The position numbers and the translations under genes were made by a program. Shown piece by piece: positions 6,114 to 12,522 of a DNA stretch of 12,522 nt; positions within the stretch are counted from its first letter, which is position 1; the number at the start of each line of letters is the position of its first letter. The stretch is from Pseudomonadota bacterium (GTDB taxonomy: Bacteria; Desulfobacterota; Anaeroferrophillalia; Anaeroferrophillales; Tharpellaceae). The stretch is from contig WFRP01000031.1 of NCBI GenBank assembly GCA_015486505.1, positions 1 through 12,522 of the forward strand, written 5' to 3'. The notes under the pieces were generated by a model. The model was not told where the DNA came from. It ran no database searches and was given only the letters and a program-made list of their open reading frames with translations.

Positions 6114-8807
6114 ATGGAAACCCCGGTAGTAAAAAGCAGGAAAAAAGGGATCTCCCCGATCTGGATTTTGCCCATTGTCGCCCTTTTAATCGGCGGCGGG
6201 CTGCTCTATGACAGCTATAAAAATGCCGGGGTCAAGATTGTTGTCCATTTCCCTGATGCCGAGGGCATCGTCATCGGCAAAACCAATGTGATCTACAAGG
6301 GCATCTCTATCGGCGTCGTCCGCAACATTACCGTCGATCCCAATGTTGACGGTGTCTCTCTCCATATCGAGATAGAAAAGGTCGCCGCCGAGGGTCTGGT
6401 CAAGGATACCAAATTCTGGATTGTCAAACCTGAAGTCTCAGCCGGGGAAATCAGGGGGCTCGAAACCCTTTTGAGCGGCAGTTACATCGCCGTCCAGCGC
6501 GGAGTTTCAAGTAAATCATGTCACGAGTTTACCGGGCTTACGGAGCCACCGCCAATCCCTAAAGATGCTCCCGGACTGCACATTCGACTGACCGCCGACA
6601 GCCTCGAATCGATCCAACGCGGAACCAAACTCTACTACAAGAGCATCGAAGTCGGCTCAGTGCAGAACTACAAACTCAACGGCCCCGGTTCCGGGGTGAT
6701 TATCGATGCCTACATTGAACCGCAATACAAACATCTGGTTAAAACCAAAACCCGTTTCTGGAATAGCAGCGGTATCAGTTTCAAGGGCGGGCTCTCCGGT
6801 TTTAAATTCAGAATGGAGAGTATGGCTTCATTGATCTACGGCGGTATCAGCCTCTATACGCCCAGTTACCAGATGTCCAGCCCCGTGGCCCGAAACAATC
6901 GCACCTTCCATCTCTACAAAGATTATGATGATGCTGAATTCGGCCTGAGTATGACCCTGCGTCTGCCCACCGCCCAGGGCATTCAGGCCGGGGTCACCAG
7001 GGTAATGTATCGCGGTTTTGAAGCCGGAATCGTCACCAGAATTGACTTTGACGAAGAAAAACACATTGTTACCGCCCACATAAGCATCGACCCCAAAGCT
7101 GAATTTCTGCTGCGTGAAGGAACCAGATTCTGGGTTGTGGAACCTGAAATTTCAATCAACCGCATCCGCAATCTCGACACCTTGATTAAAGGGGTATATA
7201 TCGCCTTCGAACCGGGAGACGGCAGCTATAAAGATTTTTTTGATGTGCAAAAAGCCCCGTTTACCGACAAGATCCTGCCCGCGGGCAAAACCTTCACCAT
7301 TACCACCGACAACTCCAGTTCGATTCAGATAGCGGCGCCGGTTCTCTATCGTAAATTAAAGGTTGGTGAGATAACCGATTTTCATCTGCGCGCCGACGGC
7401 AGCAAAATTCGGGGAGAAATTTTAATCTATAAGAAGTATGCCCATCTGGTCCGAACCAATTCCGTTTTCTGGAAGGTCGGCGGCATTAAAGTCAAAGCCG
7501 ACCTTAATGGGGTAGATATTAAAACCGGCACCTTAGATACCCTGCTCGCCGGCGGCTTGAGTTTCACAAATCCACCGGAAAAGATCGGAGAACCAGCTGA
7601 TGAATTACATAATTTTATCGTTTACAACAGTTACGATGAAGCGACCAGGCAGATTCCCGCCCTGCATAAACAGGGGGTAAGGGTTGTGCTTAAAGCCGAC
7701 AGCGCCAAAGATTTCTCTGTCGGTTCACCAATTCTCTACAAATTTATTGAAGTCGGCAAAGTCACAGGCTTTGCTCTGGACAAGAGCGGCGCTAAAGTTC
7801 TGATTAATGTTTTCATTGCCAAAAAGTACGCCCATCTGCTGCGGCCGGACACCCTTTTCTATAACATCAGCAATATCCAGGTGCAAGGCGACCTTTCCGG
7901 GATCAAAATCAAGACCGGAACCCTGAAAAGTATGATAGACGGGGGGATTGCTTTCTTCAACCCGAACCCCGCCGGACCAAAAACGAATAAACCCGCGCCC
8001 GCGCGACCGGCAACCAACCTTGAATACATCCTTTATAAAGATTTAACCAGCGCTCAAAACATTGACAAACAAATTATCTCGATCAAATTCAGTCGGCCGG
8101 AGGGACTCAAAAAGGGGCTTAAGGTCCGCTATCACGGTATCGTTATCGGCAGTATTGCTGAATTGAATTTCAACCGTGAAATGGACGCGGTAATCTGCAG
8201 GGTCGCAATCAAAAAAAATGCGGTCAGGCTTTTCACCGACGATGCTTTAATCTGGCTCGTGAAACCTGAAATCAGCCTGGCCGGCATCAACAACCTCGAT
8301 ACCGTAATCAGCGGTCTCTATATTACCTTGCGACCCGGCACCGGCAAACCGGCAAGCCGTTTCACCGCCCTGAAGCAACCGCCGGCGCTTAATGTTATGG
8401 CAACCGGCCTCAATCTCATACTTGAAGCCAGGCGTTTAGGCTCACTCAAAAAAAATTCGCCGATCTATTACCGCCAGGTTGAGATCGGCCGGGTAACCGG
8501 CTCCGAGTTGGGCCCCGACGCGCAGAAAGTCTGGATTCATATCAATATCAAACCGCCTTACCAGCGCCTGGTTTACAGCAACAGCAAATTCTGGAACAGC
8601 AGCGGCATCCGTGTTAAAGCCGGGCTTTTTTCCGGCGTCAAGATCGCGACGGAATCGGTCGAGGCCCTGGTCGCCGGCGGGATCAGCATGGCCACCCCGG
8701 AAGCTGATGAAATGGGTGAAAAAGCCCACAGCGGCCAACACTTCAAACTCCACGATGAAGTCCAGGAAAACTGGAGTAAATGGTGCCCGAAAATTAATCT
8801 GAGATGA
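6114..8807 (+). CDS. letB: Seven-domain MCE (MlaD/PqiB family) tunnel protein, LetB-like
   Basis: An 897-residue inner-membrane-anchored periplasmic protein. A short basic N-terminus (VVKSRKKGISP) leads into one membrane helix (about 13-33). Seven MCE domains then start near residues 40, 154, 276, 392, 521, 653 and 765. Each opens with a beta strand and a G-x-x-(V/I)-x-Y-(K/R/H) element followed by an IG or VG turn. E. coli LetB (YebT, about 877 residues) also has seven, whereas PqiB has three, so LetB is the better match. In E. coli LetB stacked MCE rings form a hydrophobic tube spanning the periplasm for lipid transport. Domains 1, 3 and 6 share a FW(I/V)V(K/E)PE(I/V)S type loop ending LDT..SG.YI, while 2, 4, 5 and 7 share a FWNSSGI-type loop ending GGI. 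No PqiC-like lipoprotein lies nearby. The start at 6114 uses a strong ribosome binding site; GTG 6105 would add three residues. The stop overlaps the TolC gene start by 4 bp. Confidence 0.92.
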   Translation: METPVVKSRKKGISPIWILPIVALLIGGGLLYDSYKNAGVKIVVHFPDAEGIVIGKTNVIYKGISIGVVRNITVDPNVDGVSLHIEIEKVAAEGLVKDTKFWIVKPEVSAGEIRGLETLLSGSYIAVQRGVSSKSCHEFTGLTEPPPIPKDAPGLHIRLTADSLESIQRGTKLYYKSIEVGSVQNYKLNGPGSGVIIDAYIEPQYKHLVKTKTRFWNSSGISFKGGLSGFKFRMESMASLIYGGISLYTPSYQMSSPVARNNRTFHLYKDYDDAEFGLSMTLRLPTAQGIQAGVTRVMYRGFEAGIVTRIDFDEEKHIVTAHISIDPKAEFLLREGTRFWVVEPEISINRIRNLDTLIKGVYIAFEPGDGSYKDFFDVQKAPFTDKILPAGKTFTITTDNSSSIQIAAPVLYRKLKVGEITDFHLRADGSKIRGEILIYKKYAHLVRTNSVFWKVGGIKVKADLNGVDIKTGTLDTLLAGGLSFTNPPEKIGEPADELHNFIVYNSYDEATRQIPALHKQGVRVVLKADSAKDFSVGSPILYKFIEVGKVTGFALDKSGAKVLINVFIAKKYAHLLRPDTLFYNISNIQVQGDLSGIKIKTGTLKSMIDGGIAFFNPNPAGPKTNKPAPARPATNLEYILYKDLTSAQNIDKQIISIKFSRPEGLKKGLKVRYHGIVIGSIAELNFNREMDAVICRVAIKKNAVRLFTDDALIWLVKPEISLAGINNLDTVISGLYITLRPGTGKPASRFTALKQPPALNVMATGLNLILEARRLGSLKKNSPIYYRQVEIGRVTGSELGPDAQKVWIHINIKPPYQRLVYSNSKFWNSSGIRVKAGLFSGVKIATESVEALVAGGISMATPEADEMGEKAHSGQHFKLHDEVQENWSKWCPKINLR

Positions 8808-10240
8808 TAATGAAATTGACTTGCGAAAGATACAAACCGGGCCCGGCAAATACCCATAAGTCAAGCCTGACCCCAAATCCGACAAATTTGACCCCAAATT
8901 CAAATTGGTTGCTGGTGATATTTTTCACCGGCAGTCTGCTCCTTATTTTATTGCCGGGCCGGGTTTATGCCCAGGATAATTACTCGCTGGCGGCCTGCCT
9001 TGAGGCCTCGCTGAAAAGTCATCCCCGACTTCAGGTCCAGCATTTTCAAACAGTTAAAGCAATGGAATTGGGCAAGGCCGCTAAAACCGAGTTTCTCCCG
9101 AAACTCGGCGCCGGATATTCTTATATGTACAGAGATAAAATTAACTCATATGACATTGATGGTACAAGTTTTCCGGCCAACACTCACGATGTCTATAACC
9201 TCGATATCACCATAACCCAGCCCCTCTTTACCGGATTCAGTATTATTGAGAAATACCGTTTGGCTCAGCTCGGCATTAAACAGGCCCGGGCCGAAGAGGA
9301 ACTCGCGCGCCTGGAAATAATCTACGAAACGGTGGCGGCTTACTTTAACTATCTGAAACAGATCAAATTTGCTGAAACCGCGGCCCGAATGGTCGAACGT
9401 CTCAAAGCCCAGGCCCGGGATTCACAACTTTTTTACGACAATGAACTGATCCCTTTAAATGAGCTGCTTTACTCCAAAGTCAAGCTCAGTCAGGCCCGGC
9501 AGCAGCGGCGCCGGGTTGCAACCCGGCTCAAACTCGCCCGCGCCCAACTGGCGACAATCATGCAGCTTGACCGGGACAGCGAGTTCACGGTGGTCGATGA
9601 ACCGAACCAGAAACTGCCGGAAATCTCGCTGGAAACGGCCACAACCATGGCCCTTGAGAAAAGACCGGAGCTCCTTATCTCCAACTACGCCATCGCTTCA
9701 GCCGGACACCAGGTAAAGCTCGCCCGGAGCGAATACTATCCCGATCTGGCTTTAACCGCCAACTATCACCGGATGGGCGATAAATTTGATGTCAATGGCG
9801 ATGATATCACCTCAACCCCATACAACACTACAGTTATGGTCGGCGCCACCTGGAAACTCTGGGAATGGGGCCGCAGCAATCATCTGGTTAAAAGCGCTGA
9901 AGCCGAAATGGAAAGCGCCCGCCGGCAGCTCAAGGAAGTGGCCGACGAAATTGCGCTGGAGGTTAAAACCAATTTTGAAAACGCGATGACCTCCTACAAC
10001 AACATTGCCACTGCCGCCAAAGAGGTTGAACTCGGCAAGGAAAACTTTCGGGTCACCAAACTGAGATTTCAAAGCCAGCTCAGTACCGCCACCGAGGTTC
10101 TCGATTCTCAGGCCGCCCTGACCGAAGCCGAAGCCGGTTATTATAACGCTCTCTACGAATTTAATATCCAGCTTGCCGCCCTGGCCCGCTCCGTCGGCGT
10201 CGACAGCTGGCGCAAAATCAACCCAGCCGCCCCGAAATAA
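8804..10240 (+). CDS. TolC-family outer-membrane channel/efflux protein
   Basis: A 478-residue protein with two repeats typical of TolC/OEP proteins. After the signal peptide, YSLAACLEASLKSHPRLQVQ begins the first helical repeat. Beta-strand segments GYSYMYRDK and NLDITITQPLFTGFSI follow, and the second repeat (SLETATTMALEKRPELLISN, DLALTANYHRM, VGATWKLWEWGRS) shows the same order. The end (LRFQSQLSTATEVLDSQAAL, YYNALYEFNIQLAALARSVG) is a classic family signature. TolC proteins form trimeric barrels with long periplasmic helical tunnels that complete export across the outer membrane. The start overlaps the letB stop (ATGA). The leader is odd: about 34 residues with two LTPN repeats precede the hydrophobic core (WLLVIFF onward), with cleavage likely at VYA/QDN after residue 56. 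A later start such as GTG 8915 would lack basic residues. No membrane-fusion protein or inner-membrane pump is adjacent. Confidence 0.9.
   Translation: MIMKLTCERYKPGPANTHKSSLTPNPTNLTPNSNWLLVIFFTGSLLLILLPGRVYAQDNYSLAACLEASLKSHPRLQVQHFQTVKAMELGKAAKTEFLPKLGAGYSYMYRDKINSYDIDGTSFPANTHDVYNLDITITQPLFTGFSIIEKYRLAQLGIKQARAEEELARLEIIYETVAAYFNYLKQIKFAETAARMVERLKAQARDSQLFYDNELIPLNELLYSKVKLSQARQQRRRVATRLKLARAQLATIMQLDRDSEFTVVDEPNQKLPEISLETATTMALEKRPELLISNYAIASAGHQVKLARSEYYPDLALTANYHRMGDKFDVNGDDITSTPYNTTVMVGATWKLWEWGRSNHLVKSAEAEMESARRQLKEVADEIALEVKTNFENAMTSYNNIATAAKEVELGKENFRVTKLRFQSQLSTATEVLDSQAALTEAEAGYYNALYEFNIQLAALARSVGVDSWRKINPAAPK
8868..8899 (+). repeat. Two direct copies of an 11-bp motif in the TolC leader
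   Basis: TGACCCCAAAT occurs at 8868-8878 and again at 8889-8899, 21 bp (seven codons) apart, encoding LTPN twice. The first copy is preceded by AAGTCAAGCC. It resembles sequence seen beside REP-like elements in some deltaproteobacterial genomes, but that link is from memory and unverified. Confidence 0.5.
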
Positions 10241-10266
10241 TATCCGCTCCGCCCTTAAAAAAACTC

Positions 10267-10295
10267 TTTTAATTTTGTTTTCAATAACGTATAAT
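10267..10295 (+). promoter_or_regulatory. Putative sigma70 promoter for the SlyB-like gene
   Basis: A perfect TATAAT lies at 10290-10295. At a 17 bp spacing upstream is TTTTAA (10267-10272), which matches the -35 consensus at only three positions. It lies in the 151 bp gap after the TolC gene and leaves a leader of roughly 90 nt before the ATG at 10392. Confidence 0.45.
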
Positions 10296-10391
10296 CCCGA
10301 TCGGTAAAAAACCGGACTCTTTCTTATCTCCACAATAAGTGCAGCCGCAACGGAAACAACTTGCAATCTCAAAGTTCAGGGAGAAAATATT

Positions 10392-10865
10392 ATGAAAAGA
10401 ACTCAGCATCTCACATTGATTTTAAGCGCGATGATTTTTCTCTGCGCCCCGATGTTCGCCGGCTGCGGAACCCCCCAGTCGGGACAGGTCTACTCTTCCA
10501 GCCAGGCGCAGAGATCCCTGACCGTCTATTACGGCACCATCCTTGAAATGCGTCCGGTGACGATTCAGGATAAACCTTCCGGGGTCGGCGCGATAATCGG
10601 CGGGGTTGCCGGCGGGGTTGTCGGCAGTACAATCGGCTCCGGCAGCGGACAAACTCTGGCTACCGTCGGCGGCGCTCTGGCCGGTTTGGCGGCCGGGAAC
10701 GCGATTGAAAGAAAAGCCGGAACCAAACCCGCAATCGAGTTCACCGTCGAACTTGACGGCGGCCGCACGATTGCAGTGGTTCAGGAAGACGGGGCCGAGT
10801 TACGGGTCGGCGACCGGGTCAGGGCGCTCCAGAGCGGCGATGGAACCTGGCGGATACGTCCGTAA
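10392..10865 (+). CDS. slyB: SlyB-like outer-membrane lipoprotein with glycine-zipper domain
   Basis: A 157-residue protein with a lipoprotein signal peptide ending in FAGC (Cys25). The mature protein has YYGTILEMRPVTIQ, then a glycine-zipper double helix at about residues 64-104 (repeated GG/GxxxG spacing). A C-terminal beta domain follows, with EFTVELDGGRTIAVVQEDG and RVGDRVRALQ. The order and wording match the SlyB/Pcp family (about 155 residues), whose E. coli member forms rings around outer-membrane proteins during stress and stabilises the membrane. AGGGAG at 10378-10383 with 8 nt spacing supports the ATG. The gene stands apart from the TolC operon by 151 bp with its own promoter-like element, so it is probably an independent unit. 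The SlyB assignment at family level is strong; orthology is less certain because several glycine-zipper lipoproteins look alike. Confidence 0.85.
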   Translation: MKRTQHLTLILSAMIFLCAPMFAGCGTPQSGQVYSSSQAQRSLTVYYGTILEMRPVTIQDKPSGVGAIIGGVAGGVVGSTIGSGSGQTLATVGGALAGLAAGNAIERKAGTKPAIEFTVELDGGRTIAVVQEDGAELRVGDRVRALQSGDGTWRIRP

Positions 10866-10944
10866 TTTATTAATGGTCTCTTCTTGTTTCTGCCATGGAA
10901 GTAGCTCCGACAACCTGAATTCGGCCTTTTCGGCCCGCGAATAA

Positions 10945-11952
10945 ATGATCTGCAAGGCCCGGAATATTTATTTATGGTCACTCTTTTTCCTTCTCCTGGT
11001 ACAGTTTCCGGCAGGAGCGCAAGTGATCACTCTCGCGAACGGGGATCAACTTTCGGGCAGGGTTAAAAGCGAAACCGCGACCGAGTTGGTTCTGCATCAT
11101 GCCGTGCTCGGTGATATAACCATACCGAAAAAACAGATAATCAAGCACCCGGCAACCGGGAAAAAGATGAGCGCCAAAGCCCGGGAGACCGTCCCAAAAG
11201 AGAGCGCTCAGACCGCGATTTCTACGGTTGCCAAACCGAAAAAGTCTTCCGAAAAACAGCCGGGGCTCTTCGGGACAAACTTTTTAAGGGGCTGGAAACG
11301 GCGGCTGGCACTGGGGTTTAACGGTGAAAGCGGCAACGATGTCAATACGGAATTAAGCCTTGCTTTTGATACCTCATTTAAGAATAAGGCCCATCGTTTC
11401 AATCTGAACTCCGCCTACTATTATGAGACCGAAGACCACGAGAAAGACACCAGCAAAGGCCATATCAACATCGTCAGGGACTGGCTCCTGCCGGAAACGG
11501 AATGGTTTTATTACGCCTATTTTCGTTACGAACAGGACTCATTCATGTCCTGGAAACAACGGGTATCACTCTCCGGCGGCCCCGGCTATGATTTTTTAAA
11601 GGAAAAAAATCTCACATTAAGCGGCCGCGTCGGGCTCGGCTGCAGCCGGAGCTTCGGTTCTGAGAATGAGTTTGATGTTGAAGGCCAACTCGGCTTTGAA
11701 TGGCTCTGGAAACCGGAAAAATCAAAAAAACAAATCCTCTCCTACCAGGTGATTGTCTACCCGATTATTAACAACCTGGGTGAATACCGCACCTGGATGG
11801 AAGGCAAATGGCGCTTTGACCTGGATCTTTTCGACAGCCTGGGTTTCGAATTCGGCTTTGAACATGAATACGAAAGCCGGAAGGACAAAATCCTTGATCA
11901 TGAAAAGTATTATGATCTTATGTATTTCGGCCGTTTCGGTCTTGATTTTTAA
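10945..11952 (+). CDS. DUF481 (YdiY-like) outer-membrane beta-barrel protein
   Basis: A 335-residue protein with a signal peptide cleaved probably after AGA (residue 25). The next 40 residues (VITLANGDQLSGRVKSETAT and onward to PKKQI) are a small beta module common at the start of this family. A low-complexity Lys/Ser linker follows, then from about residue 110 the DUF481 barrel begins with WKRRLALGFNGESGNDVNTE. Alternating aromatic strands continue to the terminal Phe of FGRFGLDF, a typical barrel-assembly signal. E. coli YdiY is described as a salt/acid-induced outer-membrane protein; function is otherwise unknown. The start is forced: an in-frame TAA directly precedes the ATG at 10945. No clear Shine-Dalgarno sequence is visible, so expression may be weak or use another mechanism. 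It lies 79 nt after the SlyB-like gene. Confidence 0.84.
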   Translation: MICKARNIYLWSLFFLLLVQFPAGAQVITLANGDQLSGRVKSETATELVLHHAVLGDITIPKKQIIKHPATGKKMSAKARETVPKESAQTAISTVAKPKKSSEKQPGLFGTNFLRGWKRRLALGFNGESGNDVNTELSLAFDTSFKNKAHRFNLNSAYYYETEDHEKDTSKGHINIVRDWLLPETEWFYYAYFRYEQDSFMSWKQRVSLSGGPGYDFLKEKNLTLSGRVGLGCSRSFGSENEFDVEGQLGFEWLWKPEKSKKQILSYQVIVYPIINNLGEYRTWMEGKWRFDLDLFDSLGFEFGFEHEYESRKDKILDHEKYYDLMYFGRFGLDF

Positions 11953-11968
11953 TGACTGACTTAAAAAA

Positions 11969-11975
11969 AGGTGAT
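11969..11975 (+). promoter_or_regulatory. Shine-Dalgarno site deciding the start of the retropepsin-like gene
   Basis: AGGTGAT stands 4 nt before the ATG at 11980, the same motif and spacing as before the MCE gene. A GTG at 11971 lies inside it and is probably not used. Confidence 0.6.
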
Positions 11976-11979
11976 CAAA

Positions 11980-12513
11980 ATGTTTCGCATTTTTCGGGCT
12001 AAAATCGGCAGAATCCTGTTACCAACCGTAATTTTTCTCTCCTGGCTGCTCCTGCAGGGCTGTGCGGCCGGGCCGCAGGCGCCGACCAAAATTACGGTGG
12101 GCGCAACCGAGGTCATCCGCGTTGTTGATGTGCAGATGGACTTTTTAACCCGGATTGATACCGGCGCCCGCACGACTTCTATTAACGCCCTTGATCTTGA
12201 AATTGAAAACCCGGCGGCCAAAAAAAGGGATAACATCGGCAAAAAGATAGCAGTCACCCTGGTTAACGGTAAAGGCGAAAAGAAACGCCTGCAGACAACC
12301 ATAGTCGATGCCCTGCAGGTCCGCAATGCTCAGGGAGTCGAAGTTCGTTATATGATCCCTCTGACCCTGCGCTGGCACGGAATCGACAAGACCATAAAGG
12401 TCAATCTTCGCGACCGCAGCGCTATGACCTACAAGCTTCTCATCGGCCGCGACTGGCTGAGTAAAGATTTTATCGTCGATGTCGACATCAACAAAAACCC
12501 CAAAAAAAGATAA
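11980..12513 (+). CDS. RimB-like retropepsin-family lipoprotein (PF05618, 'ATP-dependent zinc protease')
   Basis: A 177-residue protein with a basic n-region, a hydrophobic helix and the lipobox LLQGC (Cys28), so it is predicted to be anchored at the periplasmic face. The mature part carries the aspartic-protease-like signature RIDTGARTTS (Asp60-Thr-Gly-Ala) and the family-typical IGRDWL (Gly156 onward) before a short acidic C-terminus. PF05618 proteins are often annotated as zinc proteases, but the fold and DTG motif are those of single-domain retropepsins such as RimB. Cytosolic members accompany the glutamate ligase RimK; exported forms accompany membrane transglutaminase-like and alpha-L-glutamate-ligase-like genes. 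No such partner is in the window, but the right edge is only 9 bp beyond the stop. The start at 11980 is preferred over GTG 11971, which lies in the ribosome binding site. The gap to the DUF481 gene is 27 nt, so the two may be cotranscribed. Confidence 0.84.
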   Translation: MFRIFRAKIGRILLPTVIFLSWLLLQGCAAGPQAPTKITVGATEVIRVVDVQMDFLTRIDTGARTTSINALDLEIENPAAKKRDNIGKKIAVTLVNGKGEKKRLQTTIVDALQVRNAQGVEVRYMIPLTLRWHGIDKTIKVNLRDRSAMTYKLLIGRDWLSKDFIVDVDINKNPKKR

Positions 12514-12522
12514 ACAATAAAG

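Noticed and set aside
10255..10272. TTAAAA/TTTTAA inverted repeat after the TolC gene
   Set aside because: A purely A-T stem without GC pairs is too weak for a terminator; it more likely overlaps the promoter region of the next gene.
10921..10936. GGCC-TTTTC-GGCC inverted repeat before the DUF481 gene
   Set aside because: The stem is four base pairs with no T-run after it; short GGCC repeats are frequent in this sequence by composition.
1..12522. Defence systems, CRISPR arrays, transposase genes or tRNA genes
   Set aside because: No repeat-spacer pattern, transposase or integrase motif, or tRNA-like cloverleaf was seen on either strand; all space is accounted for by envelope and radical SAM genes.

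Overview
This is a gene-dense, entirely plus-strand stretch of a Gram-negative chromosome. Five predicted lipoproteins or signal-peptide-bearing outer-membrane proteins, a seven-domain MCE protein and a TolC-family protein all require a diderm envelope. Two cobalamin-dependent radical SAM enzymes in tandem and protein sequences of deltaproteobacterial flavour suggest Desulfobacterota or a close relative. That assignment is inference; there is no rRNA or other marker in the window.

Region 1 (1-2516) is the tail of an operon with two overlapping B12-binding/radical SAM genes. The first is cut by the left edge. The second resembles the family annotated as 'lipid biosynthesis B12-binding/radical SAM protein'. 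A 129 bp gap with a consensus-like -35 box follows.

Region 2 (2646-10240) is one tightly packed operon: a solute-binding lipoprotein with no permease, an alpha/beta-hydrolase lipoprotein with a complete Ser-Asp-His set, two half-length PqiA/LetA membrane proteins, a seven-MCE-domain LetB-like tunnel protein, and a TolC-family outer-membrane protein. Junctions from the hydrolase onward are overlaps of 3-7 bp or gaps of 2-5 bp. LetA/LetB systems move lipids between the inner and outer membranes. A lipase-like lipoprotein and a TolC channel in the same transcript suggest an extended envelope lipid-handling unit.

Region 3 (10392-12513) holds three separately spaced envelope genes: a SlyB-like glycine-zipper lipoprotein behind a perfect TATAAT box, a DUF481/YdiY-like beta-barrel, and a lipoprotein form of the RimB-like retropepsin family (PF05618, often named 'ATP-dependent zinc protease').

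No RNA genes, CRISPR arrays, insertion sequences or integrase genes were seen, and no stretch over 300 bp lacks a gene. The most unusual points are the composite LetAB-hydrolase-TolC operon and a short direct repeat buried in the TolC leader.
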